Assembly: GCF_037975245.1 (NCBI RefSeq)
Contig: NC_092581.1
Coordinates: 17,363,303 to 17,427,302 of the forward strand
Length of the DNA stretch: 64,000 nt
Source: Apostichopus japonicus
Taxonomy: Eukaryota; Echinodermata; Holothuroidea; Aspidochirotida; Stichopodidae
Direction of reading: 5' to 3'
Positions 19,101 through 32,115 of the stretch are shown piece after piece; position 1 is the stretch's first letter; each line of letters starts with the position of its first letter. The notes below the pieces were generated by a model that ran no database searches, was not told the origin of the DNA, and was given only the letters and a program-made list of their open reading frames with translations. Position numbers and translations under genes: made by a program.

Positions 19101-22100
19101 GAGTGCACCCTCTGTCCCCCTCCCCTCCCCCTCCCATCCCACCGACACTCACATATACACATGTGAAGGATGTCAAGTATTCCCAGCAACAGATATAATA
19201 ACAACATTTTGCTCCATGTATAGTCAATTGTAAAGTCATTCCTCGTTCTAATTATTCACATTTATAGACAATGAATTTGACAAAAAGTTACCTTATGGGA
19301 ATGACTAAATTCAAGCGCCACAATAAAATTGTTTAGCAGTCTATAGCCTACTTACGAGTTTGACCTCCCTTGACCCGGAAGTAATACATGTTTTCTAAGA
19401 CGTCCCCGGCGACAAATAAGAACTATCCGACTGCGTGCAACGCAGAAACACCGGTAAAAGTATTGATAGAAATTCTGTTTTTCTAATCTGGAAACTCTCT
19501 TCATAAACTCATAGCATAAGTTTGGATCGAAAAAACAAAACCCCAAAAACCACTCGGTACCAAAAAAATTCAGGGAGTGTGGCTTGATTCGGAAATGAGG
19601 TTTGTTTTGGAGACGCAATGTTTTGTTAATTGTGTAAATTAAATGACCAGGATTACTGAATCACGTTGCTTTATATCGGTAAAGAAATCAAAAGTGTAGA
19701 CATGTTATCACAAACGTTATATAATGACTATTATGTCGCGTCGGTTTATTTTGACACATTTCCGCTGTGTTAAAATCAGTAATATTTTATTTCTTCAGTG
19801 GAGGCGATGTTAAAATCATCAAGTCAAATTCTTGAGCTAAAACGTCAAAATTTCGTTATGAAATGTCGCAATTTTAGATCATGAAGCCTAAATATGTTCT
19901 TGGATAAATGTTTTAGCTGAATGTATCGAAATATTGAGATAAAACTTCGAAAAAATATTCTGGGGTGATACATCTCCCCACCCCCACCCCGTCCAAAGAG
20001 AGTAAGCACTCCAGCCGATAGTTGTTTCTATTACTATTGACCTTCTGTATATAGTGGAATAGCTTTACAGCACTAATGCTACATAGGCTCACTTATACTG
20101 CGTTAAATCCATTTCCCACCTGATCAATTGCACACATCATTCATTACCACCAGAGATAGATATACATGATATGTGGGATCTCGTACGATGGTATACTATT
20201 ATCACTGCTCGAGATAAGAAATGCATGTTGCTTATTATGTGATTATTACCGTATATAGCCATAAACCTCCCTTTCTGCAGCACCTTGAAGCGCATATATT
20301 GGCTTAGCGGGGGGTGTGGGGGGGGGGGGGTCCTTCTGGATGATCCACATGGTGTAACATCGATCTTACATCAGATGTATCGATTATTAATCCGATGTTC
20401 AAATGGCAGCTTTATTTGGATCAACGCTCATATCATGATAGCAGTCTCTTGAATAATCACATCGGCCTATATATAAGGTACAAATCTAACGAAAACAAGG
20501 TCGGTGGACTGTTGTGACCGTTTCTTTGATTTAATATCAACTTTGATTGCTTCGAATAATTCTACAAACACACGCAGCCAAAGTACAATCAACTAAGAAT
20601 GACCTCACGATCCGTGCAGAAGTAAATGGGCATTTAACTATGACCGGTTGAATTATAGGCATTGAAGCAGCCGGTTGACACGACGGCAGGTCGCCCTAAC
20701 CCCCTCAACCGGAACCTATAAGTTGATGAGATATCTATAACACTATTGTCCTACACATGCAACAAGTGAATTAAACAGTCGCCTGCGGTAATCAGCAATC
20801 CTGGTTTATCCAAATACTTTACTTCCAAAACTTATTCCGGGAATCTCGGGTCAAACTCCGCGCTCCGGAAGCTCAATGATTGATGTGTCAATACACTGCA
20901 CAAAGATCAAATACGTTAACTTAAACGTATAATCTATATCTTAAGTTGATAAACACTCGACTTCATGCCGCTTCCAGTTTCGGACACCAACAAGTGACTG
21001 CATTTTGACTCATCCACAGGAATGTTGCTTTGTTTACCCCTTCCAGTATATATGGATACATATGGCCTATGTGGCAGTCGTCCGTGATGTAGCCCAAGTA
21101 CCCTTTACCAGCGAATTAAAAAAAAAAAAAAAAAAATCGTTTTTAACGGGAATAGGTTCGTCTAGATTTCAGGAATTTATAGTTTTCTCAACATTCCCTG
21201 TGTACTGTATCACTTAATAGCGCCTGTATGCGTGGCTTATATATAAATGTAATTAGGGCCTGACGTTTCTTCGCAAAAAAAAAAACAACTTTCAAACTCA
21301 GTAACGGTACAATTTATGAAAATAGACAGAAAGTTATTTCGGAACCTTTGAGGAGGATTGGGCAGCATGTCCATTGCTGGAGAATTCGGCAAGTAAATAT
21401 GCCTCTTAATATGTGATAGGGGGTGGGGGAACATCCACTAATATTTGTAAATATCATTTTCCAGTTAGGTTCAAGATTCAGAACCCTGCCTTGAATTGAT
21501 CCTCCCATATATGAAAACCCAATTATTTCTTCTTATTGTAATTATAATTGCTCTTATTGTAATTGTTCTTATTTTAATTGTGTTGTAATAAGAATAAGGT
21601 ATAAATCCTGTTCGAACAATGGCATAAGGTTCAAGTTCAATGAGGTTGTAAATACATGCACATAACTCCGAGTCGCGAGTGTGGAGTGGGGATTGGGGTT
21701 GGCGTGTGGTTACCCATGGTGACCGACGGTAACCGATAGTCTATATATATATATATATATATAGGTAAAGTCGGAAATGAAAGGTCAGAGGTCAACGGTG
21801 CAATGAAACTTAAAGTGACTTTTTTTTCTGTTTATACAAGAACAAAATGTTGAGCTGAAGGCATACAACCTGATCAAAATACATAACTACAATGGTCACG
21901 AGGTCAAAGTTCAGAGGTAGAAAGACACTTGCTGTTTTGTTCGGTGTGGAGTGAATATTTAAATATTCTATTTAATTGTGTAGTCCCGGCCGGACGATCA
22001 GTTCGTGAATTGTGTTTGTGATGCGATGTACAACTATAAGGTCGGGTCGCCCTCTTTATCACCATCTATTATTTGCATATTTAGGTTAGAACTTTCATTT

Positions 22101-22517
22101 TGGGTGGATGCATCACTCTTATATCGAAATCTCTCAGTACCGTACGTGATAAGTAATATATAGTTATATGACAGGGGAAAACGGTAAAAGAATTAGGGCG
22201 GTTATACAACTGCAGACTGGCAATTGAAAAGCGGTGGTAGGAAATGTTTAGGTCGTTAACTGTTTTGCTATGACTTGTGATGTTTAGCTTCAGTGTAAAT
22301 CCGGAAGGTTTTGGAAATAAAGGCGGATACAATTCGCTTGTTTGTAAACTCTGCATGGCATAGTTGCCATCTCATAATTGTAGTAAACAGGCAGCTAATA
22401 CAAATATTGTGCAATAGCCAGATATCACGAAACCCGTTGCACTTACGTTAGCACTCAAGTCAGGTATCATACCTCAACCTATACATATAAGATATATTGA
22501 TCGGTTCCGCGTCGTAA
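16121..22517. other. Intergenic, no gene recognised
   Basis: Includes poly(C) near 18010, poly(G) near 20318, and a short TA microsatellite at 21742-21763. The minus-strand sequence GTAAGTAG at 19349-19342 is a good donor shape but I could not support an exon before it. Open frames up to 92 codons (17538-17816) show no recognisable domain. Confidence 0.5.
21742..21763. repeat. TA microsatellite
   Basis: An uninterrupted alternating TA tract of about 22 bp. Confidence 0.9.
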
Positions 22518-22590
22518 TGACGATACATGAATATTCAACGTTTATTCACATTGACAATATGAATAAACGTTGAATATTCATGTCTCGTCA
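22518..22590. repeat. Near-perfect 31-bp hairpin
   Basis: Arms 22518-22548 and 22560-22590 (starting TGACGATACATG and ending in TCTCGTCA) pair with one mismatch around an 11-nt loop. No target duplication is evident. It could be a fold-back element remnant or a small-RNA precursor; the near-perfect stem is less typical of a miRNA. Confidence 0.7.
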
Positions 22591-22785
22591 TTTGATATGT
22601 ATACCACAAACAACCGTTTAATCATATAATCTCTAAAAATAAAACAAGCGGGCCATCCATGGAGTTGCAGATCTCATCATCTCCTCCATTACGGAAGTGA
22701 TTGCTGGGTTACAGTGGATGCATCTGGTTGCCATCTTTGTTAATAGGCTGGAATCCAATTTTTCCAACGTATAATGTAGTTTAAA

Positions 22786-22812
22786 GTTTTCTACTAAAGT
22801 TTAGTAGAAAAC
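22786..22812. repeat. 13-bp perfect palindrome
   Basis: GTTTTCTACTAAA, one G, then its exact reverse complement. It lies 196 bp after the larger hairpin. Confidence 0.8.
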
Positions 22813-22932
22813 GATATTACCTTACCATCACTGTTGTTTCATGCCAGCATGCGAGCAATGTTGACATGCAGAAAATGGCTAAAAATCCAAGTTTTGGTTT
22901 TTTCGACCTTTGACCTCTGTTTCTATACGACA

Positions 22933-23118
<186 letters not shown>

Positions 23119-24195
23119 TCTTTATAGATATATAACGATTCGGGATAAAGTGTCTTGTAGTGTTTCTGTTATATATATTTTACATAAATCATTACATGTG
23201 TTATTAATCGAATTTCCATAGCTCCTTACACGTACGGCACTGTTGTCTAGTTTTCATACGGTAAAGGGGGATGCCTTACCGAATTTGCCTCGTATCACCA
23301 GGCTACTGCCATTTATAATTACATTTCTCTGCAGTGTGACAACATATATATAGGACGGCTAAGTTTAATGTGAAAATTATATATGTTTGCATCTCAACTA
23401 TAATAATGAAAGTGCAGATCATTTTCACGTCATGGTTTCAGTCATTTCACCCAGATATATAGTACGGGTCCGAAGTTTCCAAATGCCGCCATAAGAATAT
23501 ATTTTAATGGAGGGTTTTATCAATTCTACACCAACGACGAGATTAAAGTAACCATGCTATACTGGGAAAACTGTATAGTAGTAGGGTTCAAAAGTACACT
23601 CACCTAAAATACACGGAGTAGGGTTCTTTTTTTTTCAAAATGACATTGCCAGAGAAAATTGAACTTACTCACACGGGTGATATCCATCGAGCATCAAAGG
23701 CATTGAATTTGGGCTAATTCTTCATCTGTTTGGATAATATCTATAATCGGTAACGCCTCAGGGTCGATATAAGAAAAGCATTGTCACTACTATTGGAATG
23801 AAACTCCTGGACAATTATTCATGTGCACGGGGCTCATGGTTGATCCCGAACTTGACTCATGCAGGAAAACCGTTTCTCTGGAATAACTTGGGCAAATGAT
23901 TATTATTATTCTTCTTCTTTATATTATAATGGCCTTTGGAGGTTTTTTATATTATATAACGCTTTGGGAAAAGTGCAAACGACCTTATACTGGAGGAAGG
24001 AACCATGCATGTCAGGACGGAAACACCAGGACATTAATGTCAACATGCCTATAATGGTTATTTATTTTACGATGGAAGTAGTATAGTTAATCAAACTGCT
24101 TTCTTCGCCTGAGGTTAACAGTGTAACATAAATGCCTGTGTATGGTTTACGATCCAACAAGAATCGTCACGTTTCTCTCAGAACTCCTTGTAAGG
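23119..24195. other. Intergenic, nothing recognised
   Basis: No supported exon or mobile element. A short A/T tract lies near 23630. Confidence 0.5.
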
Positions 24196-24219
24196 TATAT
24201 ATATATATATATATATATA

Positions 24220-24280
<61 letters not shown>
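24196..24280. repeat. TA microsatellite
   Basis: About 85 bp of (TA)n with one interruption near 24220. Confidence 0.9.
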
Positions 24281-24284
<4 letters not shown>

Positions 24285-27279
24285 GTATATAGAGAAATTC
24301 GGGTTCACTGTGCCTGAGTAGCGATGTTTGAAGCGGGCTTATGCTACTCCCTTGAGTTGTAGCGGGCCCCAATGCTAAGACAAATTCGTCAGAAATGGCA
24401 CAAAAACTTGGCTCATGCTAACTTGGCATCCTGCATCTCGAACCCACACCCACCTCCATACCCGGATATGGACCTTTTGCCCAGTTTGACCCAGGACAAA
24501 AACTAGATTACTCTCAGCCATGCTGTTTCGTTAGAAACTTAAAACTGTGTACATTGTACAAAGCTTTGGAAGTAAGTTATGATCCTATGTACACTTGTAA
24601 GGAGACACAGATATGATTTGCTCAACTCTATGATTAAGACGGCGGTGTATCTGTCGGACGCACGCACCAATTCCAATTAAAGTCAATCTATATCTTGGAA
24701 TATAACAGGAGAGTTATGAACTTCAAGTGAACTACGGTATCCAGCGGTGAGGTGGGGGGGGGGGGGGAGTAGACCCTCCCTTTTAACCCCATACAAAAGT
24801 TACTTGCACAACCTTGCGTGTTGACCTAATTATATATTGGCTTACCTATATATTAATAGCCTATAAATATGCCCCAGAATGCACCATTTCACCGTGTTTA
24901 ATTGTTATATTTTAGTTTCAGTATACGGTTGCATCAACAAAGATATATACAAACAACATTTATGTGTCCATCTGTGCCCCAAAAATATGATCTTTTTGTT
25001 TTTCATTTATCATTCTATTTTCTGGATATTTCAAAACATTTACATAATGACGTCATTAAAGACATTAAAGTACAGTATATATGTACATAATGATAAGAAT
25101 AAAAATTATATGGTATACTTTTACCTTTACCCATTGTACAATATGTTACATGTAAAGGGAGAATACCGGAGTACAAAAATATTAATATTAAGTTCAATTA
25201 TAGTGAAATCCAGATCAGCATTAAACAGCGTTTATAGAAAGCAGCATGTAACTTGTTTTGGTCTGTGACAGAGAGAGATAATTTATTGAATGCAAACCAT
25301 ACATTCCGTGTTTGTACTTCATTGCCTATAAGACTATATATAGTACGTCTATATATGTTATCGTAAAGTATCGCAAAAAAATCTAGAATACAAAGTTCAC
25401 TATAGTTTGGATGTCATTAATGTACAGGATAAAAAAATTCGCGCAAGGTTTAGACCCTTGAGGTTAACCGCATACTACATTTAAGTTATCTGAATTGAAT
25501 CTGATTGGGAAATACTGCTTTCTGTTGGCGAAATGAGCCAACTATGAACTGTACCACCAAAACATTACATATAGGCTAGTATTCAAGTATGCTAAGTAAC
25601 AAACGCCGGTCTTTTGTGTTCAAATCCATTCAAAATAAAAAAAAACGCAAACAACAATATTTCGTTTTATTATCCAGTGACGCAGCGGTTTTTATGTTTC
25701 TACTTTTTTCACAGACATTCATGAGTGTTAAAATAAATAGATAATAAAATGTCTCAGTTTGTTTGATAACTACATTTAAAGAGACAGTGTTTATTGAAAT
25801 TTGATAATAGGTGACCATAATATGAATTTCTAGCATATTTTGGATGCAATATATGATTACCTTTAAGTAAGTCGAACATTAGCGTATAGGTTTCTATATC
25901 CAGGTGTTTATTGGTTGGGTTATAAAGCATTGTTTTATAACTTGTCACCATTCCAATCATTCCACATGAACAAAATAATAATCTAACCTTTAAATTCCCA
26001 ATTAGCTAATTGTTTTGTAAAATAGTATTTACATTTGACACCACATTATGTCTTACGTCTTTGTCACTGAAGTTTATGTTGAATTTGACAGGTTGAATAA
26101 AATTTTCTTAGCGTTAAGCTAACCATCCGAATCGATTCATCAGCCTTCTATAGTAGGACTATGTCATAAACCAAAACTGGTGTAATACTAATAGAATTGT
26201 AAATTGTAAAAAAAAAATGGTATTTTTTTTTGTATGAGGTGTCATATCTAGTTAATAAATATATGTGTATGTTTTATGACGTACCCAAAACTTCAATTAT
26301 TCCAAACTAATATTGCAGTATTGACAACATAAAAGTACATATAACATTTAAAGCTGAATTCTGTTGGGGGAGGGGGGTGGGTGTGTGCAGTGTGCACCCC
26401 CCTTCAACCTCACACGAAAATTCCAAAATTGTTATTAAGCACAGTTTAGACATAATTACCTAATGTTATGTGTAAATGTGTCTCAGAATACACCACCTAT
26501 AATTTATTTTCAGATTGAGGAGAGGGGGGGGGGGGGGGAGCTTCATCGAACATGAAATAATGGACAAACTTAAAGTTTGTATATTTACAGAGGGGAGGAG
26601 GGAGGGATGAAGATATCTCAAAGAGTAATTTTTTAACTGACATTTGCACCAAATTATAGTTATGAAACCGTAGCTCAAAGGTGTTGCAGGTGTGGGTGGG
26701 TGGGGGTGGGGGTGGCGTCGGATTGTTTGAAGCATGGCTGCAAACAGTTGTAATGTTGTATATGATACAGTGTACCAAAACAAGGAAAATTTAACTGTAG
26801 ACAGGCTTCAGTATTTGTATTATATCTTTGAAAGCTCCTTCATTGCGAAATCGACCATGACTTCACCCCCTCAGTCTAGACTCGATTGTTAGTACCAATC
26901 CATTGTTTATAAATTCTATAAGCACAACCTGTACCCTTTTGAATGTGTTTCTGGGGCATGGGTGGCCATGAATAACTCCCATATTTTGATCGATGGTACC
27001 CTGATAATCAAAGCTTTTTTTTCTTCAAAATGAAATATATATTAATAGGAAATGAAACAGTTATTGATATACAATTACATGGGCAGATAACAGTGATTTG
27101 TATTGGCTTGCAACTGCAACACATCAAACAGTAATTTTGTGTCTGTATTTGTCCTTAATCATGAACACGGTGAGTTAATTCTGCGACTTCGGATACCGTG
27201 TTGCATTGCAAATTTGCAGAAGATAAAAGATAAACTTGTAACGAGCGCAAAATCAGAGGACCGCGCGTATAGAACTTTG
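24281..27279. other. Intergenic, upstream of the SUPT3H-like gene; no gene recognised
   Basis: Contains poly(G) runs near 24756 and 26526 and G-rich tracts at 26365-26385 and 26690-26715. Open frames up to 129 codons (24879-25268) show no domain I recognise and have AT-rich, non-coding-like codon use. Confidence 0.5.
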
Positions 27280-27316
27280 CTTTGATCATGGAGCTATAAT
27301 AGCTCCATGCTTTGAT
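27280..27316. mobile_element. 23-bp CATGGAG palindrome between 7-bp direct repeats
   Basis: Element 27287-27309 (CATGGAGCTAT plus AATAGCTCCATG, a near-perfect palindrome) lies between CTTTGAT at 27280-27286 and 27310-27316. Same family as 8224. It lies about 575 bp upstream of the SUPT3H-like start codon. Confidence 0.65.
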
Positions 27317-27870
27317 TAACCGGCAAAGGTGGAAGAGATTGCTAACCTTTGTGCGACCATGGGAATGGGGACGAAGAAGGGGTGATACAGAGGAAGCGAC
27401 TATTGTTTGTTTATTTATAAATTAGAAGTGTCTTAATTTATGATAGTCAAAAAGAACACTTTTTCCTTTAAATGAAACTAAAGAGTGTACTTTTGTTATT
27501 TAAAATTGAATAAGTATAGGCCTCATCGAAAGTGCCCTGTTGTTGGAATCTGTATTCATTTACAGAATTTGTGGCACAGAGCACATCTGTTCAATCTCGC
27601 TTGGAGTTTTTTTTAGGTTGTTTTCTTGCTTCGAAGCCTGGTCCCTCTACCCCCTTTCCTACCATAATGTTGAATTCTCTTCCGCCGCTTCTGGCCCATG
27701 ACCTAACCTTGTTTATATGTATTAGTAGCTCGGCAGATCCTTCCTGTACGCATGCGTATGAGCCCATTCAGTCAGGTTTGCAACAAAATGTCAGCCTACA
27801 GCTGTTTACATGTATGCGAAATAAAAACTGAGACCTAGGACTGTAGGAGGCCTAGTTAGCTGACAGTTGA

Positions 27871-27894
27871 ATGCCGCTACATATCACAATATGA
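27871..27894 (+). other. Upstream ORF whose stop overlaps the SUPT3H-like start codon
   Basis: ATG at 27871 opens a 7-codon frame (MPLHITI) that stops at TGA 27892-27894. It overlaps the main ATG at 27891 as ATGA. If the transcript begins upstream of 27871 this could limit translation or allow reinitiation. The transcript start is unknown. Confidence 0.4.
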
Positions 27895-27959
27895 CAAAAC
27901 AAAAAGTCAAGTTGAAGAAGAGTGATAAATCTACCGGGGCAGGTGGACCAGATTCCAGA
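27891..27959 (+). CDS. SUPT3H: SUPT3H-like (SAGA subunit Spt3), exon 1
   Basis: Twenty-three codons from ATG 27891, beginning MTKQKVKLKKSDK and ending AGGPDSR, then a GTACGT donor in phase 0. A is at -3 of the ATG. The segment is basic and low in hydrophobics, as expected of the poorly conserved leader before the Spt3 histone fold. On its own it would not be identifiable. It is assigned because its phase and strand join directly to the exon at 32964, which carries the Spt3 signature. The exon 1 call therefore depends on the exon 2 call. Spt3 is a nuclear TBP-binding subunit of SAGA/STAGA. Confidence 0.7.
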
Positions 27960-28599
27960 GTACGTAATAGTGGTCGACTTAACATCCGTCTATCTTACTC
28001 TTAATGATATCCTTATGCCTAAAAAACAGCGAATGCCCAACTTAGGCTTAGGAAATTCCTAGGCTAGCGGTCTAGTAGTACTAAGTTAGGGTAGAAGGCC
28101 CAGGCTAGGCTGTTTTCAACCTACACTCGTATTATTTCTGGAACGTCACTAGACTGTAGTCTAACTTCGGATAGGACTGGTACTGGTAGACCTACTTTAT
28201 CCTAATGGTCAATGGTCGTACTTGTTTAGTATTCTGAGATAGCCTAGTAAGAGCCTACTGCAATGATATGTCATACTCAGAGTCATAGTATTGTACTTTT
28301 ACTAAGTTGTAGCCTAGGTCTGAGTACTCTGAGGCTGAGCTTAGTTATTACCACTAGCTCTATGTAACTAGTGTCACCCTTCTTGTAGGCCTAGCCTACT
28401 GGAAAATGGATTAAGTCCAACTTAAGTATGTGTGTATTTTAGATCCTCCTGCAAGCAGGAACTCGCGAAGAAGCCATCATCAATTGGCTTATCAAAGCCA
28501 CAAGCTGACCGAAGTCAGTCTCTTAGATTCATGTTCAGTGTCCATGTATATGAATTGTCAATTGTCAACAGCTCTGTAACTGGACGACATACATTAATC

Positions 28600-28672
28600 T
28601 TGGAGTGACTCGAACTCGGGACCTTTTGATTGAAAGGCACTGACGTTAACCACTGAGCTTGGTACTGGTACT
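28600..28672 (-). repeat. Degenerate tRNA-like sequence (SINE head or tRNA pseudogene)
   Basis: On the minus strand AAGCTCAGTGGTTAA (A-box region, 28660-28646) and GAGTTCGAGTC (B-box region, 28617-28607) are spaced as in a tRNA. The acceptor and T stems do not pair well and the anticodon loop is one base short, so it is not a working tRNA. Confidence 0.45.
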
Positions 28673-29908
28673 TTGGTAGCCTGACTCATACCTAGATTTA
28701 CACAAAAAGTTACTGTTCAATTTGTATTCAATCCTACTTAGTATTGTGGGGTAATATGGTGGTATGATCTAGTAGTAAGAGCACAAATATTCTTTTAATG
28801 GTTGTAGTCATGACAATGCTTCTGTTTTTGCTTTATGATTTAGTTTATACTTGAACTACACGATTCCATTGAAATTTGATCAGTTAGGCTGGAATAACAA
28901 AAGGCATGTACTTGTAAATTTTATCAAGTTAGATAATTACTATGCTACCTGCATGCTTTAAAGTTTGTAGTGCTAAGTCCAAAAAGTAGGTTAAGTGCTA
29001 CAAATTGATGTGACATCTTTTGAGTTCAACCGTATCAATTCTGTTTGTTTTCATGAAGGCTGTGCATAATAAATGAAAGCTTCCATTACAACAAGTTGTA
29101 ACAATTTGACATAGCAAGTACAGTGTCTATCAGGGCATTTGCATACATGCAAAACTACTGAATACTGCCATGTAAGCCTTTTAAACTGATAATTTGATAT
29201 CTATGGCTATTGTTGTATTCCTATAGTCTAGACCAAATAGAAGGTCTAGATGTAATTGCTAGCCTAAACAGGTACTGGAATACTGTAGCCTAACTTCGGA
29301 CAGGCCTTGTAGGACTACAGCAGGGTAATATTTACTTAGTATTGTGAGTTAGTATTTAAGCCTATTCGACTGATATCTTGTCAAATTCTTAGGTCCTACA
29401 GGTCTTACATGTTGTCTAGTATATTGGTAGAATGCTTAGGCATGTACTATAGTAGTGGTAAATTTATTTCTGAAGTAGGATGGAAACGTTTCTTTTATTT
29501 TCAACTTCAGTATTTCATCTTTCCATTTATAGTTATAGAACCACTTAGGCCTACCATTAGACAACGTCTGATGATAGGTGCCTGGTGTTAAAGAGTGGAT
29601 TAAAATTCGAAAACTTCAACAGAAATGATTGCAGCTTCTTGCTCATTTTGATACTTAAAAGGTCCAGCCTTGTCCTATGAGCATATGTTTTGCCTTGCCA
29701 AACAAACTGCCAGTTCCCCAAAATTCAGAATTTTCACCATTAATTTAAGAAATCATGGGACAGGGATGTGCACATTTTGTGGATTGTGTATCCGTTGCGA
29801 TTGGCTGAATGACATATCATGACAGTAGTTCAATGCTGTTTTATACTTTTTCATGTGGCTATAACCAAACTTTTGCAGACGTGTTTGGTAGTGATCAATG
29901 GTAGGTGC

Positions 29909-30099
29909 CAGGGCTCGAAATAAGCCAAGGCCAGTGAGGCCACTGGCCTCAGTGCCCTTGGAGTTGGCCTTGGTGCCCTATTCACTGGCCCTGGTAACTG
30001 GCCTTGGTGCCCTGGTCAATATGCTCATATGCACAACAGTAAATAACCTGTCCTGAGGCCAAACTGGCCTGCCCTAAAAATAACGAAATTCGAGCCCTG
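29909..30099. mobile_element. hAT-type MITE (191 bp) with 8-bp target duplication
   Basis: Ends CAGGGCTCGAA and TTCGAGCCCTG are inverted repeats. The flanks are the identical 8-bp GTAGGTGC at 29901-29908 and 30100-30107. The interior has several GGCCTTGG/GGCCAGTG motifs and no coding capacity. The duplication length and CAGGG terminus are those of the hAT superfamily. It inserted into the first unit of the tandem array that follows. Confidence 0.85.
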
Positions 30100-30405
30100 G
30101 TAGGTGCCCGAAAAATTCTCAGCATATTGCCCAAATTTTCACCCAAAAATTTGAAAAACACTTTGCAAATTATTATTCTTTCAGTAGATGCTCGAAATAT
30201 TCTCAGCATATTGCCCGAATTTTCACCAAAAAATTGAAAAACATAGCAAATTATTATTCTTTCAGTAGATGCCCGAAAAATTTTCAGCATATTGCCCGAA
30301 TTTTTACCAAAAAAAGATGAAAAACACTGCAAATTCTTCTTCTTCCAGTAGGTGCCCGAAAAATTCTCAGCATATTGCCGGAATTTTCACCAAAAGATAT
30401 GGTTG
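30100..30405. repeat. Tandem array, about 83 bp x 3.7
   Basis: Units start at 30100, 30184, 30265 and 30348, each reading GTAGRTGCCCGAAAAATTCT then CAGCATATTGCC and a CAAATTATTATTCTTTCA tail. The array ends in a GC-rich segment (GGGGGCTGCAGCCCCC) near 30410-30445. Confidence 0.85.
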
Positions 30406-30928
30406 GGGGCTGCAGCCCCCCCCCCAGCCCCCCGCCTCCTACGCCTATGACAGTGGTTAAAGTGATTACGTGCATTTCACAAAAGGAAATACATGAGATA
30501 ATATTTGATCTTATATTTTTTTCTTATTTTTCAATGTACCACCGGTGTTGCTCATGGATTAAATATATCATTTGATGACTGAAAATGACAGTGATAGTAT
30601 TTAAAACCAACGGAAACAGCGTAAAAAGGGTATTATTTTGAAAACAGTTTTGAACCATGCCTACATGTGAGTTTAGTAATGAATATATGCAAAACTAAAC
30701 AGCAATGGTGTCACCGGTGTAGCACATGCAAAGTACTCAAGTTTTAGTTTTAGATTCTAAACTTGTTAAAATATTCAATTGGAAGCCACTCAACGTCAAG
30801 TTGTAATCCATAAGCTTCTCCCACATTCGTGGTTGCGTAGCCTTGTAAAAGTAACTGCCTCACGGCCTGTATGTATATTTATAGCCTTATGGTCGGTCAG
30901 CAGTTTTCCGTATTGATAATGGTAATGC

Positions 30929-31300
30929 ATTGGTATGGTATGCATACAGTTCATATATATACATACAACACATTAATCCTGTTAGATAGTAGTAGGCTGT
31001 AGTAGTAGTGATACCGGTTATTTCCTCTGCACTGAATTATTCCTATGCGCTAGGTTTATATCACAGGACAACTACTCTCATATCATAGGACTTTGGAAGC
31101 GAGAATATTGCCGAATTGGTATGGTATGCATACGGTACATATATAAATACAGCACACTAATCCTGTTAGATAGTAGTAGGCTGTAGTAGTAGTGATACCG
31201 GTTGTTTCCTCTGGACTGAATTATTCCTATAGATGCGTTTATATCACAGGACAACTACTCTCATATCATAGGACTTTGGAAGCGAGATTATTGCCGAATT
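30929..31300. repeat. 186-bp tandem duplication
   Basis: Copies begin at 30929 and 31115 with ATTGGTATGGTATGCATAC. They share the GTAGTAGGCTGTAGTAGTAG and CACAGGACAACTACTCTCAT segments with few differences, which suggests a fairly young duplication. Confidence 0.85.
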
Positions 31301-31959
31301 GAATATACAATATATGATAAGTCGGTGTTCCTTTGATCAGCTTCATCGAACGTCAGTTAGAACTTGAGCTAACCATTACTATTAGTACTAGCAGGGCCTA
31401 TGTCTTAGTATGTTATTGGTAGCCTAGTCAGAGACCTAGTTCTAATATAAGATATGCTGTTTAAGTGTTAGGCCTAATCAGAGAAAGATTGTCAAGATTA
31501 TCGAAGATCTGTGATATTATTATGTGTGACCATAAGCCAGGTTTTGCTAGCTGTATCGACGATCGGCTGTTCTTTAAGCATGAAGAGCTTCGATGGTACT
31601 GACATATGCATTATAGTGCATTCTAATTGGCTTGTTTAGGTCAAGACACACATTGTAACAGAATACATGAATAATATCTGTCTCCAGTGGATACATTTTT
31701 TGATATTTTCGATCATTAATTTCTCAATTAATGAAACGTTTAGGCCAAATTAGCTTGGTGAAGCCTCATATTGCATGGTTCGTTAGATCAGCAGCTTAAA
31801 CGAAGTTTATTTTTCTTGAAAATGAACAGTTGTATGTATTTGCTTTAGTAAAATGCACGGAATCACTTTAAAATGTAAAGAGTGAGCAAAACTTATACAA
31901 AAACATTTTGGTAGGAGTCAATGGTAGTTTGAGGTACACAGAGTTTTAAATGTAAATCT

Positions 31960-32115
31960 TTAATAGCTCAATGTCTAAAGAATCGTAACTCAACTTTTGA
32001 TGGAGGTCAAAGGTCAATTGAGATCAGTAGAGGTCAAAGCATGAAACTTGTAAACAAGCAGGGAAATCATAAGTAAATGGTCCTTATTGATTTGAGTCAA
32101 AAGTCAGCAAAGTTC
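31960..32115. repeat. Dispersed repeat with GGAGGTCAAAGGTCA motif
   Basis: GGAGGTCAAAGGTCAATTGA then GTCAGTAGAGGTCAAAGC-like text and a GAAACTTGTAA segment recur in diverged form at 40195, 46905, 47975, 53145 and 56940. This is a dispersed, presumably transposon-derived, family of unknown class. Confidence 0.55.

Noticed and set aside
19352-19618. Candidate Runx P1 exon next to a GTAAGTAG donor on the minus strand
   Set aside because: The peptides before the donor show no similarity to known P1 leaders (MASxSxF type); the phase cannot be tested without transcripts.
24371-24523. Minus-strand frame starting MAESNLVFVLGQ, resembling a P1 leader by its first residues
   Set aside because: No good donor at a suitable place, and similarity does not go beyond MA-S.
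28441-28506. Possible SUPT3H-like exon after TGTGTATTTTAG
   Set aside because: In the phase left by exon 1 it stops after 21 codons; another frame is open longer but does not fit exon 1. Joining exon 1 directly to the 32964 exon gives a better product.
28600-28672. Functional tRNA
   Set aside because: T stem and acceptor stem are broken and the anticodon loop has 6 rather than 7 bases.
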